Positions 44,925 to 54,034 of a stretch of DNA of 64,000 bases are shown one piece after another. The stretch comes from Pseudomonas sp. BCA17 (GTDB lineage: Bacteria > Pseudomonadota > Gammaproteobacteria > Pseudomonadales > Pseudomonadaceae), in NCBI RefSeq assembly GCF_004519405.1, contig NZ_SGWI01000005.1, positions 62,001 to 126,000 of the forward strand, read 5' to 3'. The position numbers and the translations under genes were made by a program. Positions within the stretch are counted from its first letter, which is position 1, and each line of letters begins with the position of its first letter. The notes beneath the pieces were generated by a model, which was given only the letters and a program-made list of their open reading frames with translations, ran no database searches and was not told the origin of the DNA.

Positions 44925-46958
44925 TCACTCGCGCACATTCCTGAACAGCATCAATCGAGCACTTTCGTGCAGCCCACGCGTCAGCGCCTGCAGGCGTTGA
45001 AACGCTTCGGGGTGCTGCTTGGCGACATCTTCCCGAGGCGTTGGCGAGGCCAAGTCATGCAGCGTGGGTGAACTGCCGTCGTGCTGCATTTGCAGCAGGA
45101 AGTGCTGGGTGACCCCGCCGATAATCGGGAACGTGCCTTCCTGCAGCACCAGCGGCACCATGCGTTCGCCTTCCGGTGCCGGTTGCTGGATATCCCGGCC
45201 CATCGCGCGATTGGAAAACGGCACGCCGGCCATACCGGCCACGGTGGGCAGCAGGTCGGCCAGGCCCACCGCCTCTTCGATCACGCGAGGCTTGAGGCCT
45301 GGAGAGTGAATCAGCAAGGGCACGTTGTTGCTTTCCAGGCCCAGTTGCTCGAAAGCCGGGGCCATGTGCGGGATCTGGCTGATGCGGGTGTTGTGGTCGC
45401 CGAAGAACACAAAAATGCTGTTGTCGTACCAACCACCGGCCTTGGCGATCTCCATCAGGCGGCCGATGTTGTAGTCCAGCAGCCGCACCGCCTGGTATTG
45501 CTCGACGCTGCGCGAGCCGGCCGCTTGGGCCTGTTCCAGCGTGACGTCGTTTAACTGGAAGCCATCGTTTTGCTTGGGAATGGTGAAGGGGCGGTGGTTG
45601 CCGGAGGTTTGCAGGTAGGCGAAGAACGGCTGGTTTTTGGGCACGGCGCTTAATAACCGGTCGCTCTCCTTGAACAAGTCCAGATCGGAAATGCCCCACA
45701 CATCCACGCGGGGCGAGCGCCAGTGGCTCTCCTCAAACAATTGTACGCCGTCGATGCTCTGGCGGATCAGTGCGTTGATATTTGCCCAACCGGCGTTGCC
45801 GCCGATCATGTAGAACTTCTGGTAGCCCTCGAACGCGTTGATCAACGTGTGTTGGCGGGTGAGCAGCGGGTGGCGTGTGGCAGTCTCCTGCCGGGTCACG
45901 TCGGGTACCCCTGTGATGCTCGCCCACACGGTTTTTGCAGTGCCGGTGACGGGCACATAGAAGTGTTTGAAGAACCAGCTTTGTGTCGCCAGTTTGTCCA
46001 GGTTCGGTGTGGGGTTCAGCGGGTTGCCGTAGGCGCCCACGGCGCTGGTGCCGAGGGATTCGAGCATCACGAAGACCACGTTGGGTGCCCGTTCGCCGGC
46101 CAGGCGATAGGGCTGTACGGTTTGTTCGCGGGTAAAGTTCAATTGCGCGGCGTCGGGTTGGTCGACGCCCAGGTAGTGAGCGACGTGTGGGTACAGCTCG
46201 CGCACCTTGGCTTCATCGAATTGCGACTGGCCGACCTTGAGTGTGTCGTACAAGAACAGCACCGGGTTCAGGCCCACGGCGGCCACCTGGCTGTTACCGG
46301 AAAAGAACGCGTCGCTCCAGCGCAGGGGCACCGGGTTTTCCAGGTTCAGGTTGGCTACGCGGCCGAGCAGAGCCAGCAGCACCGCGATGACGCCGATCAC
46401 TGAAGCCGACGCCAGCGCCGGTTTGCCGATGGCTTTGGGCGCGCGATCCAGGGTCAGCCGTTCCAGGCAGACCAGCGCCCACACCCATAGCCCCACGGCG
46501 GCCAGCCAGCAGGCGGTTATCCACAACACCGGGTAGGTTTCCCACACCATCTGTTGAGAAATCTGCGCGTCTTGCAGGTAACGAAACACGGTCGCGTTGA
46601 TGCGTGTCCCCAAGTAGGCGTAGTGGCCGAAATCAATGATGTACACCAGGCCGACCATCGCCAGTACCACCACCAGGTAGCCACGTACCAGCCAGCGCAG
46701 CGCCGGCAGCGTGACGAGGTTCCAGCGTGGCAGCCAGGCCAGCACGGCCAGTGGCAACAAGACCAGCACCGCCAGGCGCAGGTCGAAACGCAGGCCGATG
46801 CCCAGGGTTTCCATCAGCCCTGGGGTGTTCAAATCAAGCCCCGAAAAGCCCACGACAAACACCAGCCGCAGCGCAGCCAGCAACACAAACACCAACCCGA
46901 TCGCCCCCACGCCGTAGCGCAGGCGGCGTGATTGCAACGCACCCATTTTCATCCCCAT
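44925..46958 (-). CDS. LtaS-like membrane sulfatase/phosphotransferase
   Basis: 677 residues. Five N-terminal helices (about 15-220) and a periplasmic alkaline-phosphatase-type domain: metal-binding VVFVMLESLGT, catalytic threonine in PVTGTAKTVW, and FFGDHNTR. LtaS-type enzymes move phosphoglycerol or phosphoethanolamine onto envelope glycans. Last gene of a minus-strand operon with a sialidase-like gene. ATG 46958 or the in-frame ATGs at 46952 and 46946 may start it. Confidence 0.87.
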   Translation of the reverse strand: MGMKMGALQSRRLRYGVGAIGLVFVLLAALRLVFVVGFSGLDLNTPGLMETLGIGLRFDLRLAVLVLLPLAVLAWLPRWNLVTLPALRWLVRGYLVVVLAMVGLVYIIDFGHYAYLGTRINATVFRYLQDAQISQQMVWETYPVLWITACWLAAVGLWVWALVCLERLTLDRAPKAIGKPALASASVIGVIAVLLALLGRVANLNLENPVPLRWSDAFFSGNSQVAAVGLNPVLFLYDTLKVGQSQFDEAKVRELYPHVAHYLGVDQPDAAQLNFTREQTVQPYRLAGERAPNVVFVMLESLGTSAVGAYGNPLNPTPNLDKLATQSWFFKHFYVPVTGTAKTVWASITGVPDVTRQETATRHPLLTRQHTLINAFEGYQKFYMIGGNAGWANINALIRQSIDGVQLFEESHWRSPRVDVWGISDLDLFKESDRLLSAVPKNQPFFAYLQTSGNHRPFTIPKQNDGFQLNDVTLEQAQAAGSRSVEQYQAVRLLDYNIGRLMEIAKAGGWYDNSIFVFFGDHNTRISQIPHMAPAFEQLGLESNNVPLLIHSPGLKPRVIEEAVGLADLLPTVAGMAGVPFSNRAMGRDIQQPAPEGERMVPLVLQEGTFPIIGGVTQHFLLQMQHDGSSPTLHDLASPTPREDVAKQHPEAFQRLQALTRGLHESARLMLFRNVRE

Positions 46959-47009
46959 TCTTTAAAACGATGCAAGCCCCACGTGCAGGGAACTCCCGCT
47001 AGCGATGGA

Positions 47010-47624
47010 TCAGCCACTGTGGCGCTGACTGACCCGCCGCCATTGCGCGTACGCCCGCTCCCACGGTTTGAATTGCAGTACTCCCGCGACCAAGCAGTAA
47101 CCGGTCAAAAGCGGATCGACCAGATAATCCCAGTAGTTCTCCGAAGCCTTGAGCCGCACGGCGAACGCCAGCGTGCCCAACACCAGCATCCATACGGCCA
47201 GGGCATTGCGCAGCCACAGCATCAACAACGCGGCGGCTGCCACCATCACGATCATCGGTCGAGGGTTGAAACCCCAGCGGTAGGGATCGAAATACGTCAG
47301 CCCCATCGTGGCCGGATACAGCAGCAGGCTCAGCCCACCGAACAGCAGCAACAGTTGCAGTTGATGCGCACGCTCAAGCGGCTGCAGCAGCCCCAAACGA
47401 CAGAGCGCGACCCATCCCAGCAACACCAATGTGCTGATGGCCAAGTCATCGGTCACGCTGCGCAAATAGGCCGCCAACGGTAGTTCATTCACCTGGATGA
47501 AACTGAGCACGGCCCACAGCGGCAATAACCACGGTCGCCATCGTTTGGTAAATCCAAACAAGCTCGAGAACACAAACCCCAGCAGTACAAAACTCAAATG
47601 GGCCTGCCACAACGACATCATCAC
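47010..47624 (-). CDS. Hypothetical multi-pass membrane protein
   Basis: 204 residues, about six hydrophobic helices (LSFVLLGFVFSSLFGF, LLFGGLSLLLYPATMGLTYFDP). The PMIVMVAAAALLMLWL helix precedes an ENYWDYLVDPLL loop. No family recognised. Overlaps the upstream sialidase-like gene by 4 bp (ATGA) and precedes the LtaS-like gene by 51 bp, so it may be part of the same envelope system. Confidence 0.7.
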   Translation of the reverse strand: MMMSLWQAHLSFVLLGFVFSSLFGFTKRWRPWLLPLWAVLSFIQVNELPLAAYLRSVTDDLAISTLVLLGWVALCRLGLLQPLERAHQLQLLLLFGGLSLLLYPATMGLTYFDPYRWGFNPRPMIVMVAAAALLMLWLRNALAVWMLVLGTLAFAVRLKASENYWDYLVDPLLTGYCLVAGVLQFKPWERAYAQWRRVSQRHSG

Positions 47625-48889
47625 AGACGCTCCGCCAGCCAGGCTTCGTTGAAGCTGACATGTTTGATAAAGGTGTTATTCCAGGAGTACACCAAGTGAT
47701 ACATGCCGTCCGGGCTACGGCTGAAGTAGGGGTACTCGTATTCGAATTCACAGCCACGGGGTTTGCACACGCGGTAATCCAGGTTGCTGAGAAAGCGTTG
47801 CTCTAGCGGCAAACGCCTGGCTCCACTGGAAGCGCGAAAGCCTTCGCCGATGATCTCTTTGTACACCTCGGGAGCGAACGGCTGGCCCAGAGGGTCAGGG
47901 GACTGGTCCAGCTCGACCACGGTGCGCCACTGGCTGAGCCGGGCGTCGGTACCGTAGAGGCTGAGCTTGAAACGACCGTCCTGTAGGTCGTTGAGCGCCA
48001 CCAGCAAACCATCGTCCTGGGTCGCTACGGCCGCCAGTGAGGAATTGGGGTTGGCCGGCGCCAGTGGGTAGGGTTCGCTCCAGGTTTGCCCGGCATCTTC
48101 GGTGCGACTGGCGAGTACCCGGTGATGAGTTTCACCGGCATAGCGCAACATCGCCACGGCGCGTTGGCCATCCTGCGGCACGATGGTCGGTTGCAGGGAG
48201 TGTTTGCCGCGACTGATGCGGAATTTATCGATCACCGCACCGTCGGCGCTCAGGTACAGGTACTCGGCAAACTTGCCCATGAACTCGTGGTACACCGGCA
48301 GGCCGATGGAGCCGTCGGCATGAAATACCGGCGCGGCGCGCACCAGGGTGCTGATGTTGAAGAAGGGCGAGGTCACCAGTTGACGCGGCGCCGACCAGTT
48401 CGCGCCCATATCGTCCGAGACCATCACGTTGATCGCGCTGGTAGCCCAACCGCCGACCGACACCGACACGTAAAACATCCACAGGCGTTGGTCCGGCCCC
48501 AACGCGATCACCGGGTTTCCCAACTTGCGAATGTAGCGCTGGGTGCCGTCACGGGTACTTTCACGCGTGGCCACTACCTGCTCGGCGCCCCATTCGCCGC
48601 TGCGTGCATCAAACCGCGCGGCGCGCACCTGCACGTCGGCAGCGCCTTCGCGGGAGCCGGCAAACCACACGGCCATCAAATCGCCGCCGGGCAGGGCCGT
48701 CACGGAGGATGAGTGCACAAAATCAGTGATCTGCGAGGACACAAACCGGCTGGTGTAGTGCGGGGTTGTCGTGGTTGGCGTACCGCTCTGGCCGGCTTGG
48801 GCAAACGGCGCCAACGTGTGGGGTGGATGGCTTTGCCAGGCGGCGAAAAACACCGCGAACAGGCTGCAAATGATTAAGGCGGAGCGCAT
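47621..48889 (-). CDS. Sialidase-family (BNR/Asp-box) exported protein
   Basis: 422 residues with an N-terminal signal or anchor (MRSALIICSLFAVFFAAW). Asp-box motifs SDDMGANWS and TEDAGQTWS and repeated beta strands indicate a six-bladed sialidase-like propeller. Such proteins may be exo-sialidases or related glycosidases; the true substrate is unknown. It is coupled to a membrane protein gene and followed by an LtaS-like sulfatase, suggesting surface-glycan processing. Confidence 0.82.
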   Translation of the reverse strand: MRSALIICSLFAVFFAAWQSHPPHTLAPFAQAGQSGTPTTTTPHYTSRFVSSQITDFVHSSSVTALPGGDLMAVWFAGSREGAADVQVRAARFDARSGEWGAEQVVATRESTRDGTQRYIRKLGNPVIALGPDQRLWMFYVSVSVGGWATSAINVMVSDDMGANWSAPRQLVTSPFFNISTLVRAAPVFHADGSIGLPVYHEFMGKFAEYLYLSADGAVIDKFRISRGKHSLQPTIVPQDGQRAVAMLRYAGETHHRVLASRTEDAGQTWSEPYPLAPANPNSSLAAVATQDDGLLVALNDLQDGRFKLSLYGTDARLSQWRTVVELDQSPDPLGQPFAPEVYKEIIGEGFRASSGARRLPLEQRFLSNLDYRVCKPRGCEFEYEYPYFSRSPDGMYHLVYSWNNTFIKHVSFNEAWLAERL

Positions 48890-48910
48890 AGAGAACCTGT
48901 CGAAAAAGGA

Positions 48911-49456
48911 TTACTGCGCACGTTCATCCGGCAAGCGCTTCCTGCGGCCGGTGAGCATGGATAACGGCAGGTTGTCCCTTACCTGGATACTTTCAAACAC
49001 GGCTGCCGGCACATGCACGCACACCAGCGCCAGCAGCACATTGGCGGCGGTCTCGTGGACTTGCAGCGGCCAGTCGGCGCCCCATATTGCGTCTACCTCC
49101 TGCATCAGGAAGCCGCTGATACCGATGGTCAGCAGGGCCGACAACATCAACAACATCACCAGCGCACCCAGCGGCGAATGGCCCAATCGATGGTGTGGCT
49201 TGCCGTTAAGCAGGGAGCGCACGTGGGCATTCAGCCGTTTTGGCGTAGGCCAAAAGTCCACCCAACGTGCACTGCGCGGCCCGACGAATCCCCACACCGT
49301 GCGCACCAGCAGCCAGGCCATGGCGTAATAGCCCAGCCAGACATGCCAGGCATCGCCGGCTTCATTGAAGAAGTAGTTGGCGATGAAGACCCCTGCGATG
49401 GACAGATGAAACAGCCTGACCAGCGGGTCCCACAGGCGCAGGGAGTCGCCTGGCAT
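48911..49456 (-). CDS. Cytochrome b561-type membrane subunit
   Basis: 181 residues, four helices. Histidines at LFHLSIAGVF, AWHVWLGYYAMAW, VHETAANVLLALVCVHVP are likely haem b ligands. It resembles Ni/Fe-hydrogenase-type cytochrome b subunits. Its ATG overlaps the PepSY gene stop by 1 bp; such pairs occur often in Pseudomonas, frequently next to QseBC-like genes as here. It probably carries electrons across the inner membrane. Confidence 0.87.
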   Translation of the reverse strand: MPGDSLRLWDPLVRLFHLSIAGVFIANYFFNEAGDAWHVWLGYYAMAWLLVRTVWGFVGPRSARWVDFWPTPKRLNAHVRSLLNGKPHHRLGHSPLGALVMLLMLSALLTIGISGFLMQEVDAIWGADWPLQVHETAANVLLALVCVHVPAAVFESIQVRDNLPLSMLTGRRKRLPDERAQ

Positions 49457-49722
49457 CAGCCCTTGATCTCAGTCTTCACGGCTTTGCCGGTGACGGGGTC
49501 GTGGTAGATCTCGACCTTGCGCTTGTCTTTGTCGAAGCCGTAGATCTCGTAGCAGTTGCCGTCGGTGACTTTGAACTTGCTGATTGTGTAGCCTTCGGCC
49601 TTGAGCTTGTCCTGGAAGGTTTTTTCGTCTTGCCACTGCGAGCGCTCGGCGGTGGTGCACTGCGGGCCGGCGACGGCCAGTGGGCTGGCAAGAATCAAGG
49701 ACAGCAGGAGAATTTTGCGCAT
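49456..49722 (-). CDS. PepSY-domain periplasmic protein
   Basis: 88 residues. Signal peptide about 1-18 (LASPLAVAG), then a PepSY domain (KLKAEGYTISKFKVTDGNCYEIYGFDKDKRKVEIYHDP) with two cysteines. ATG 49722 behind GGA; the longer frame lacks a signal. PepSY domains bind ligands or inhibit proteases. First gene of a minus operon and divergent from a QseBC-like two-component system, a common arrangement in pseudomonads. Confidence 0.88.
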   Translation of the reverse strand: MRKILLLSLILASPLAVAGPQCTTAERSQWQDEKTFQDKLKAEGYTISKFKVTDGNCYEIYGFDKDKRKVEIYHDPVTGKAVKTEIKG

Positions 49723-49869
49723 GGAAAAGCTCTCAGCGAATGTGGGAGGTTTCACAGTGCAAAACCAACCTTAGCGCAACCTTAGTTGGCAATGCGCCGT
49801 AACATCTTTGCCGAAATAGCCAGGACCAGAACCCGGCATGATGCCGCCGTTTCCTACAGAGATTTTGTT

Positions 49870-50532
49870 ATGCGCCTACTCCTCGTCGAAGATGATCGTG
49901 CCCTTGGCCAGGGTATTCGCGTGGCGTTGGGCGCCGAAGGCTACACCCTCGATTGGTTGCAGGATGGCCTTGCTGCCTTGCATGCCCTGCGCACGGAGAG
50001 CTTCGACCTGTTGCTGCTCGACCTCGGCCTGCCGCGCCTCGATGGCCTTGACGTGTTGCAGCAACTGCGCGCCGAGCAACACGACGTGCCGGTGTTGATC
50101 CTTACCGCCCGCGACGGCACCGCCGAGCGCATTGCCGGGTTGGATGCCGGAGCGGATGACTACCTGGTCAAACCCTTCGATGTCGAAGAGCTTAAAGCCC
50201 GCGTGCGCGCCCTGTTGCGCCGCAGTCAGGGGCGTGCGCAACCGATGCTCGAGCACGCGGGTATCAGCCTCGACCCGGCCACCCAGCAAGTGCGCTATCA
50301 GGAGGCCGACATCATCGTCACCCCGATGGAATACCAACTGCTGCACCAACTGATGGTGCGCCCCGGCAAGGTGGTGACCCGCGAGCGCCTGTCCCGTGCG
50401 TTGTATGGCTGGCAGGATCGGGTCGAGAGCAACACCTTGGAAGTGCTGATCCACAACCTGCGCAAAAAGTTATCCACCGAGTTGATCCGCACCGTGCGCG
50501 GTGTTGGCTATGTGCTGGCGCTCAAACCATGA
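49870..50532 (+). CDS. OmpR-family response regulator, QseB/PmrA-like
   Basis: 220 residues. Receiver with phospho-aspartate in LLLLDLGLPRLDGLD, Thr in LILTARD and lysine in LVKPFD; C-terminal winged helix with VVTRERLSRALYGW and TVRGVGYVLAL. Overlaps the kinase gene by 4 bp. Start taken at ATG 49870 (MRLLLVEDD). The divergent PepSY-cytochrome b operon is a probable target. Confidence 0.93.
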   Translation: MRLLLVEDDRALGQGIRVALGAEGYTLDWLQDGLAALHALRTESFDLLLLDLGLPRLDGLDVLQQLRAEQHDVPVLILTARDGTAERIAGLDAGADDYLVKPFDVEELKARVRALLRRSQGRAQPMLEHAGISLDPATQQVRYQEADIIVTPMEYQLLHQLMVRPGKVVTRERLSRALYGWQDRVESNTLEVLIHNLRKKLSTELIRTVRGVGYVLALKP

Positions 50533-51881
50533 CGTCGGTTCGGGCGCGCATCCTCATCCCCGTCTTACTGTTGATCCTGGCAGGTGACGCGCTGATCAGC
50601 TGGCTGGTGCTGCGTGACAGCCACCACGAAATCGAAGAAGTCTATGACGCCCAGCTCGCCCAGAGTGCGCGCCTGCTGCAAGGCGTGTTGCGCCAGCGTG
50701 ACCCCGGGGAAGCGGATTGGGATCGGCTTTACCAGGCGTTTGACCAAGCCATGAGCCGAGTGGGCGAGGATGGCGTGGCCCACCCCTATGAAACCCGCCT
50801 GACGTTCCAGATATGGAACAGCGCGGGTGAATTGCTCGTGCGTTCCGCTGAAGCCCCGGTGCTGGCGGCGCCGCCCACGACCCTCGGTTCCCACGACTTG
50901 CTGGACAATGGCAACGACTGGTGCGCCTTCCTCCTGGCCGACCCGCAGCAAGGCCTGTTGATCTGGGTGGGCGAGCGCGATGACATTCGCCAGGACCTGA
51001 TCCAGCGCATTGTGCGCCACACCCTCTGGCCCACGCTGATTGGCGTGCCGCTGCTGGCGCTGTTGATCTGGCTGGTGATCGGCTGGGGCTTCAAGCCCTT
51101 GCGCACCATGGCCCTGTCCATCCGTGGGCAAACCGCCGAGACGTTGCAACCCTTGCACCTCAAGCCCTTGCCCAACGACCTGGAACCCATGCAGACCGCG
51201 CTTAACCGCCTGTTGGTCCAAGTGGACGAGTTGCTGGGGCGTGAACGGCGTTTCATCGCCGACGCCGCCCACGAACTGCGCACACCGTTGGCGATCCTGC
51301 GCATTCACGCCCAGAACGCGCAGAGCGCCGTCACTGAGGAACAGCGGCGCGAGGCGTTGGACTTTTTGGTCAACGGCGTCGACCGCGCCACCCGCATCGG
51401 CAGCCAGCTGCTGACTATGGCGCGGATCGAACCGCAACTGAACAACCCCGTGTGTGAGCGTGTGCAACTGACCGAACTGGTGCGCGAAGAACTCGCCGAG
51501 TTGACCCCGCTGGCCATGGAAAAAGGCGTGGACCTGGTGCTCGAAGGCAATGAGGATTGCTGGGTAGCAACCGAGCCGGTGGCGCTGGCCATCGCGTTCC
51601 AGAACCTGGTCACCAATGCCCTCAACTTTTCCCCTGCGGGCAGTGAAGTGAAAGTGGTGATTGGTGCCCATTGCCTGAGCGTGAAAGACCAAGGTCCGGG
51701 CATTGACGAGGCGCACATGGAACGCCTGTTCGAGCGGTTTTACAGCCGAGGCAATGCCAATGGTGCGGGGTTGGGGTTGGCGATCGTGCAGATGATCGTC
51801 GGCAAGATCGGCTGTCGGCTGGCGCTGCATAACCGGGAGCGGGGCGGGTTATGTGCGCGGTTGGTGTTTGAGAACACCTGA
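50529..51881 (+). CDS. Sensor histidine kinase, QseC-like
   Basis: 450 residues. Two membrane helices (about 8-28 and 170-190) enclose a periplasmic sensor of about 140 residues. HAMP-like linker, H-box ADAAHELRTPLAILRIH, N-box FQNLVTNALNF, and G boxes DQGPGIDEAHMERLFERF and GAGLGLAIV follow. Coupled by ATGA overlap to the response regulator. Signal unknown. Confidence 0.93.
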   Translation: MTSVRARILIPVLLLILAGDALISWLVLRDSHHEIEEVYDAQLAQSARLLQGVLRQRDPGEADWDRLYQAFDQAMSRVGEDGVAHPYETRLTFQIWNSAGELLVRSAEAPVLAAPPTTLGSHDLLDNGNDWCAFLLADPQQGLLIWVGERDDIRQDLIQRIVRHTLWPTLIGVPLLALLIWLVIGWGFKPLRTMALSIRGQTAETLQPLHLKPLPNDLEPMQTALNRLLVQVDELLGRERRFIADAAHELRTPLAILRIHAQNAQSAVTEEQRREALDFLVNGVDRATRIGSQLLTMARIEPQLNNPVCERVQLTELVREELAELTPLAMEKGVDLVLEGNEDCWVATEPVALAIAFQNLVTNALNFSPAGSEVKVVIGAHCLSVKDQGPGIDEAHMERLFERFYSRGNANGAGLGLAIVQMIVGKIGCRLALHNRERGGLCARLVFENT

Positions 51882-52008
51882 AACAACCGCACCTTCGATC
51901 CCCTGTGGGGGCTGCCGAGCCTGAGCGAGGCTGCGATGGGGTCACCTCGGTATGCCGGGCAGGCCCTAATGCTTGTATCGCTGTAACTAGCCGTTTGCGC
52001 CGTAAAGG

Positions 52009-52470
52009 CTATGTGAACACCACACCGTTGAAAGTGTGGGTGTAGCCGTCGTAAAAGGGTTCCATCTGCTCAGGTGTCAGTTGTGGATTGACCTTTTGCA
52101 ACAGCCCGGCTTCGTCGACCCACAGGCCGCTGTAGTAGCTGTTTTCATCCGTTCTCACGTAATCCTGTTTGTCGCTTTCATGTAGCGCAACCATCCAGAA
52201 TATAGGATCTGGGCGATCCAATCGGGCTTTGGCTTCGCTGAAAACCTGATCCCATGGCTGGCCGACCTTGGATAGAAGAAACCGGAAGAGCGGGGTGTAA
52301 TCAAGACCGTGTCGTTGATGGCTGTGCATCGACCCGCGTTTTGACAGTTTGTCTTTTTCGCTTTTGGTGTGTCGTTCATACCGGTAGGCGCAATAGCTGC
52401 CGTGGCACACGCCATGGGTTCGGGTATTGACTGAGCGGTAGAGGAGGGGCTTTTGATGTGTGGATTTCAT
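52009..52470 (-). CDS. Hypothetical protein of the pyocin-like cassette
   Basis: 153 residues, no signal or membrane helix. Starts MKSTHQKPLLYRSVNTRTHG, with a basic HQRHGLDYTPLFRFLLSKVGQPWDQVF segment. The C-terminal half (SYYSGLWVDEAGLLQKVNP) reads like a small globular immunity-type domain. Last of three closely spaced minus-strand genes following a pyocin-like protein. ATG 52470 lies 4 bp from the stop of the preceding gene. Function unknown; toxin-associated by context only. Confidence 0.6.
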   Translation of the reverse strand: MKSTHQKPLLYRSVNTRTHGVCHGSYCAYRYERHTKSEKDKLSKRGSMHSHQRHGLDYTPLFRFLLSKVGQPWDQVFSEAKARLDRPDPIFWMVALHESDKQDYVRTDENSYYSGLWVDEAGLLQKVNPQLTPEQMEPFYDGYTHTFNGVVFT

Positions 52471-52474
52471 TGCA

Positions 52475-52762
52475 TCAAGACGCCTTCTTGGGTTGCTTTG
52501 GAGGTGGCGGCCAGGCGCCTTGGTAGCGGAAGGAAATTTGGTAGTCGAGTCGGTCGGGTTCAATCATGTGCTGGAAATGCGGCTGAATAATCATTATCCA
52601 GCTAGGCAGAACGTTGAATACGTCGGCATATATCGCGGTCTCTTCGGCTAAGTCCAACGCTTCAAAGACGCTGTCTGGATCTGGGATTTCCGCTGAATAC
52701 TCGTCCGCCTTCAAGTCATTGCTGTGCTTTTCGTACCAACGTAATCTGATTTTCATCGCCAT
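52475..52762 (-). CDS. Putative immunity-like small protein
   Basis: 95 residues beginning MAMKIRLRWYEKHSNDLKAD. Acidic (EYSAEIPDPDSVFEALDLAEETAIY), with a proline-rich tail (PPPPKQPKKAS). Its ATG overlaps the end of the pyocin-like gene by 10 nt, a tight coupling typical of toxin-immunity pairs. An acidic small protein matches colicin-type immunity character. Possibly DUF7683-like; that name is from memory and unchecked. Confidence 0.6.
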   Translation of the reverse strand: MAMKIRLRWYEKHSNDLKADEYSAEIPDPDSVFEALDLAEETAIYADVFNVLPSWIMIIQPHFQHMIEPDRLDYQISFRYQGAWPPPPKQPKKAS

Positions 52763-53295
52763 TTTTCAAGTGCCTCTTTATCTGTAAATTCGACGTTTGG
52801 AGTCCGCCCGTCCTCGACGCTCGGCGGTGTGTAGAGCGCGCTGTCACCCAGCGCCGAGGGCCAGGCCAGGGCCACCAACCCTGTCAACAAACCACCAGCG
52901 ACAGACCCGACGGCGGTGGCTGCCGATTCCAGGACCGCCGAACGTAATGCCAACTGCCCCAAGCCTGCTGGCAGTGCGCTGCCGCCGATCCTGCGCAAGG
53001 CAACCATGCTTCGACTGTCTACCTCACGCCCACCCAACAGGCTTAAATGGCCGTACTCCTTGACCAGCTCCAACGGGACATAACCGCTCGGGTTGAAGTA
53101 ATGGGTGATGCCATCAGGCAGTTGGCAGGGCTTGATGAAGACGCAGCCGGGAGGTTTGGCTGGTGTAGGGGCCGGGGCGGGGGAGGGGGCGAAAAAATCA
53201 ACAGACGGCGAATACGGCGCACGCGATGGCTGCGGTGTCAGGATCCGTCGCTTGCGTAACTCTTCGTCGGTGGGAGGGTAAAAACGTTCTGACAT
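52753..53295 (-). CDS. S-type pyocin-domain-like protein, short
   Basis: 180 residues. Proline-rich region about 38-52 (PSPAPAPTPAKPPG), then a conserved ITHYFNPSGYVPLELVKEYG segment, a hydrophobic region about 130-155 (AVGSVAGGLLTGLVALAWPS) and ALGDSALYTPP, resembling the linker domain that precedes the nuclease part of S-type pyocins. The protein ends at FTDKEALEKWR, with no visible toxin domain; it may be a delivery remnant or a full small effector. Coupled to a putative immunity gene. Confidence 0.6.
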   Translation of the reverse strand: MSERFYPPTDEELRKRRILTPQPSRAPYSPSVDFFAPSPAPAPTPAKPPGCVFIKPCQLPDGITHYFNPSGYVPLELVKEYGHLSLLGGREVDSRSMVALRRIGGSALPAGLGQLALRSAVLESAATAVGSVAGGLLTGLVALAWPSALGDSALYTPPSVEDGRTPNVEFTDKEALEKWR

Positions 53296-53733
53296 GACCG
53301 GCTCACTTCCTTGTGCGAGGGAGTGAGCCTAAGAGGGGGGCTCAGAAGCTGATGTCGGTGTAGTTCGGTGGTCGGTGTGGGAAAAGTAGACTGATGCTTG
53401 AGCGGGCGTCTCTGTTTCGAATACTCCGATTATCGTTTGCTTCGTTTTGCGTTTGGTCGAATTGAATTGCGTAACGCCGGAGCTGCATCATGGGCGCAAC
53501 AAGCCCAGGAGTTAGGAATGGGGTATGACGGATGAGGTGTTCGCCCTTTACCGCTGACGGTGCTCCGGGTATTGCTGGCTTCGGCATGCCTTGACGCGCC
53601 CAGGTATCTGTTTCGCCAGTTATTGGAGCTGCCATCTGCGAGGGCATTCAGCGGCCGCAACATTTCGCCACAGCCCCTAACTACCCAAGCTTTCATCTCT
53701 CAGCTAACTTCTGCGCTGTCGCTGTGTAATCAG
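53296..53733. other. Region upstream of the pyocin-like gene, no supported gene
   Basis: Two overlapping minus-strand open frames (about 88 and 101 codons) occur here but share no recognised motif and are in different frames; neither has clear ribosome-binding context. The pyocin-like promoter should lie here on the minus strand. Confidence 0.35.
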
Positions 53734-53927
53734 CGACCGGGCCTGGAAACCCGTGGGATATGGCCGCACAGGCGCCACCATTTATCACGACCGTTGGCGC
53801 CATTTTTGTGCCAGCATATGCGTGCTATGGCGGCTGTGCGTGGGAGACTTTCGAGTCTGCCGGGTTTGCCTATTCCCCGGTTTCCAGCCTGCGCACAGCT
53901 GCCACCCATTCGCCTGGAAACGAATGG
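53734..53927 (+). ncRNA. Structured leader RNA upstream of the DUF3077 gene
   Basis: Pairing seen by eye: CGGG-CCTGGAAA-CCCG (53738-53753); GGCGCCA / TGGCGCC (53771-53777, 53795-53801); a 12-bp closing helix GGCGGCTGTGCG / CGCACAGCTGCC (53829-53840, 53892-53903, one G-U). The helix encloses AGACT-TTCG-AGTCT (53845-53858) and a CCGGG/CCCGG hairpin (53860-53880). Then CCATTCG-CCTGGAAA-CGAATGG follows (53906-53927). The two outer hairpins carry the identical loop CCTGGAAA, with GGA exposed. It precedes a small uORF and the DUF3077 gene. Confidence 0.6.
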
Positions 53928-53959
53928 AGCAGCTCACATCAATGAATGGGAGCTATACC

Positions 53960-54034
53960 ATGAGCGTTTCTGACAGGTCGTACCCTCGCAATAAAGTTAT
54001 CAACACCTCCACGCAGTTCGGAGGTGCCCAATGA
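53960..54034 (+). CDS. Short upstream ORF (leader peptide) of the DUF3077 gene
   Basis: 24 codons, MSVSDRSYPRNKVINTSTQF then GGAQ. RBS GGGAG (53948-53952) is 7 bp upstream. Its TGA (54032-54034) overlaps the DUF3077 ATG (54031) and the GGAGG for that gene lies inside the uORF, so translation is likely coupled. An in-frame ATG at 53942 would extend it by six residues. Confidence 0.55.
   Translation: MSVSDRSYPRNKVINTSTQFGGAQ

Noticed and set aside
53342..53696. Two overlapping minus-strand frames before the pyocin-like gene
   Set aside because: Different frames, no motifs, no clear start signals; could not be told from chance.
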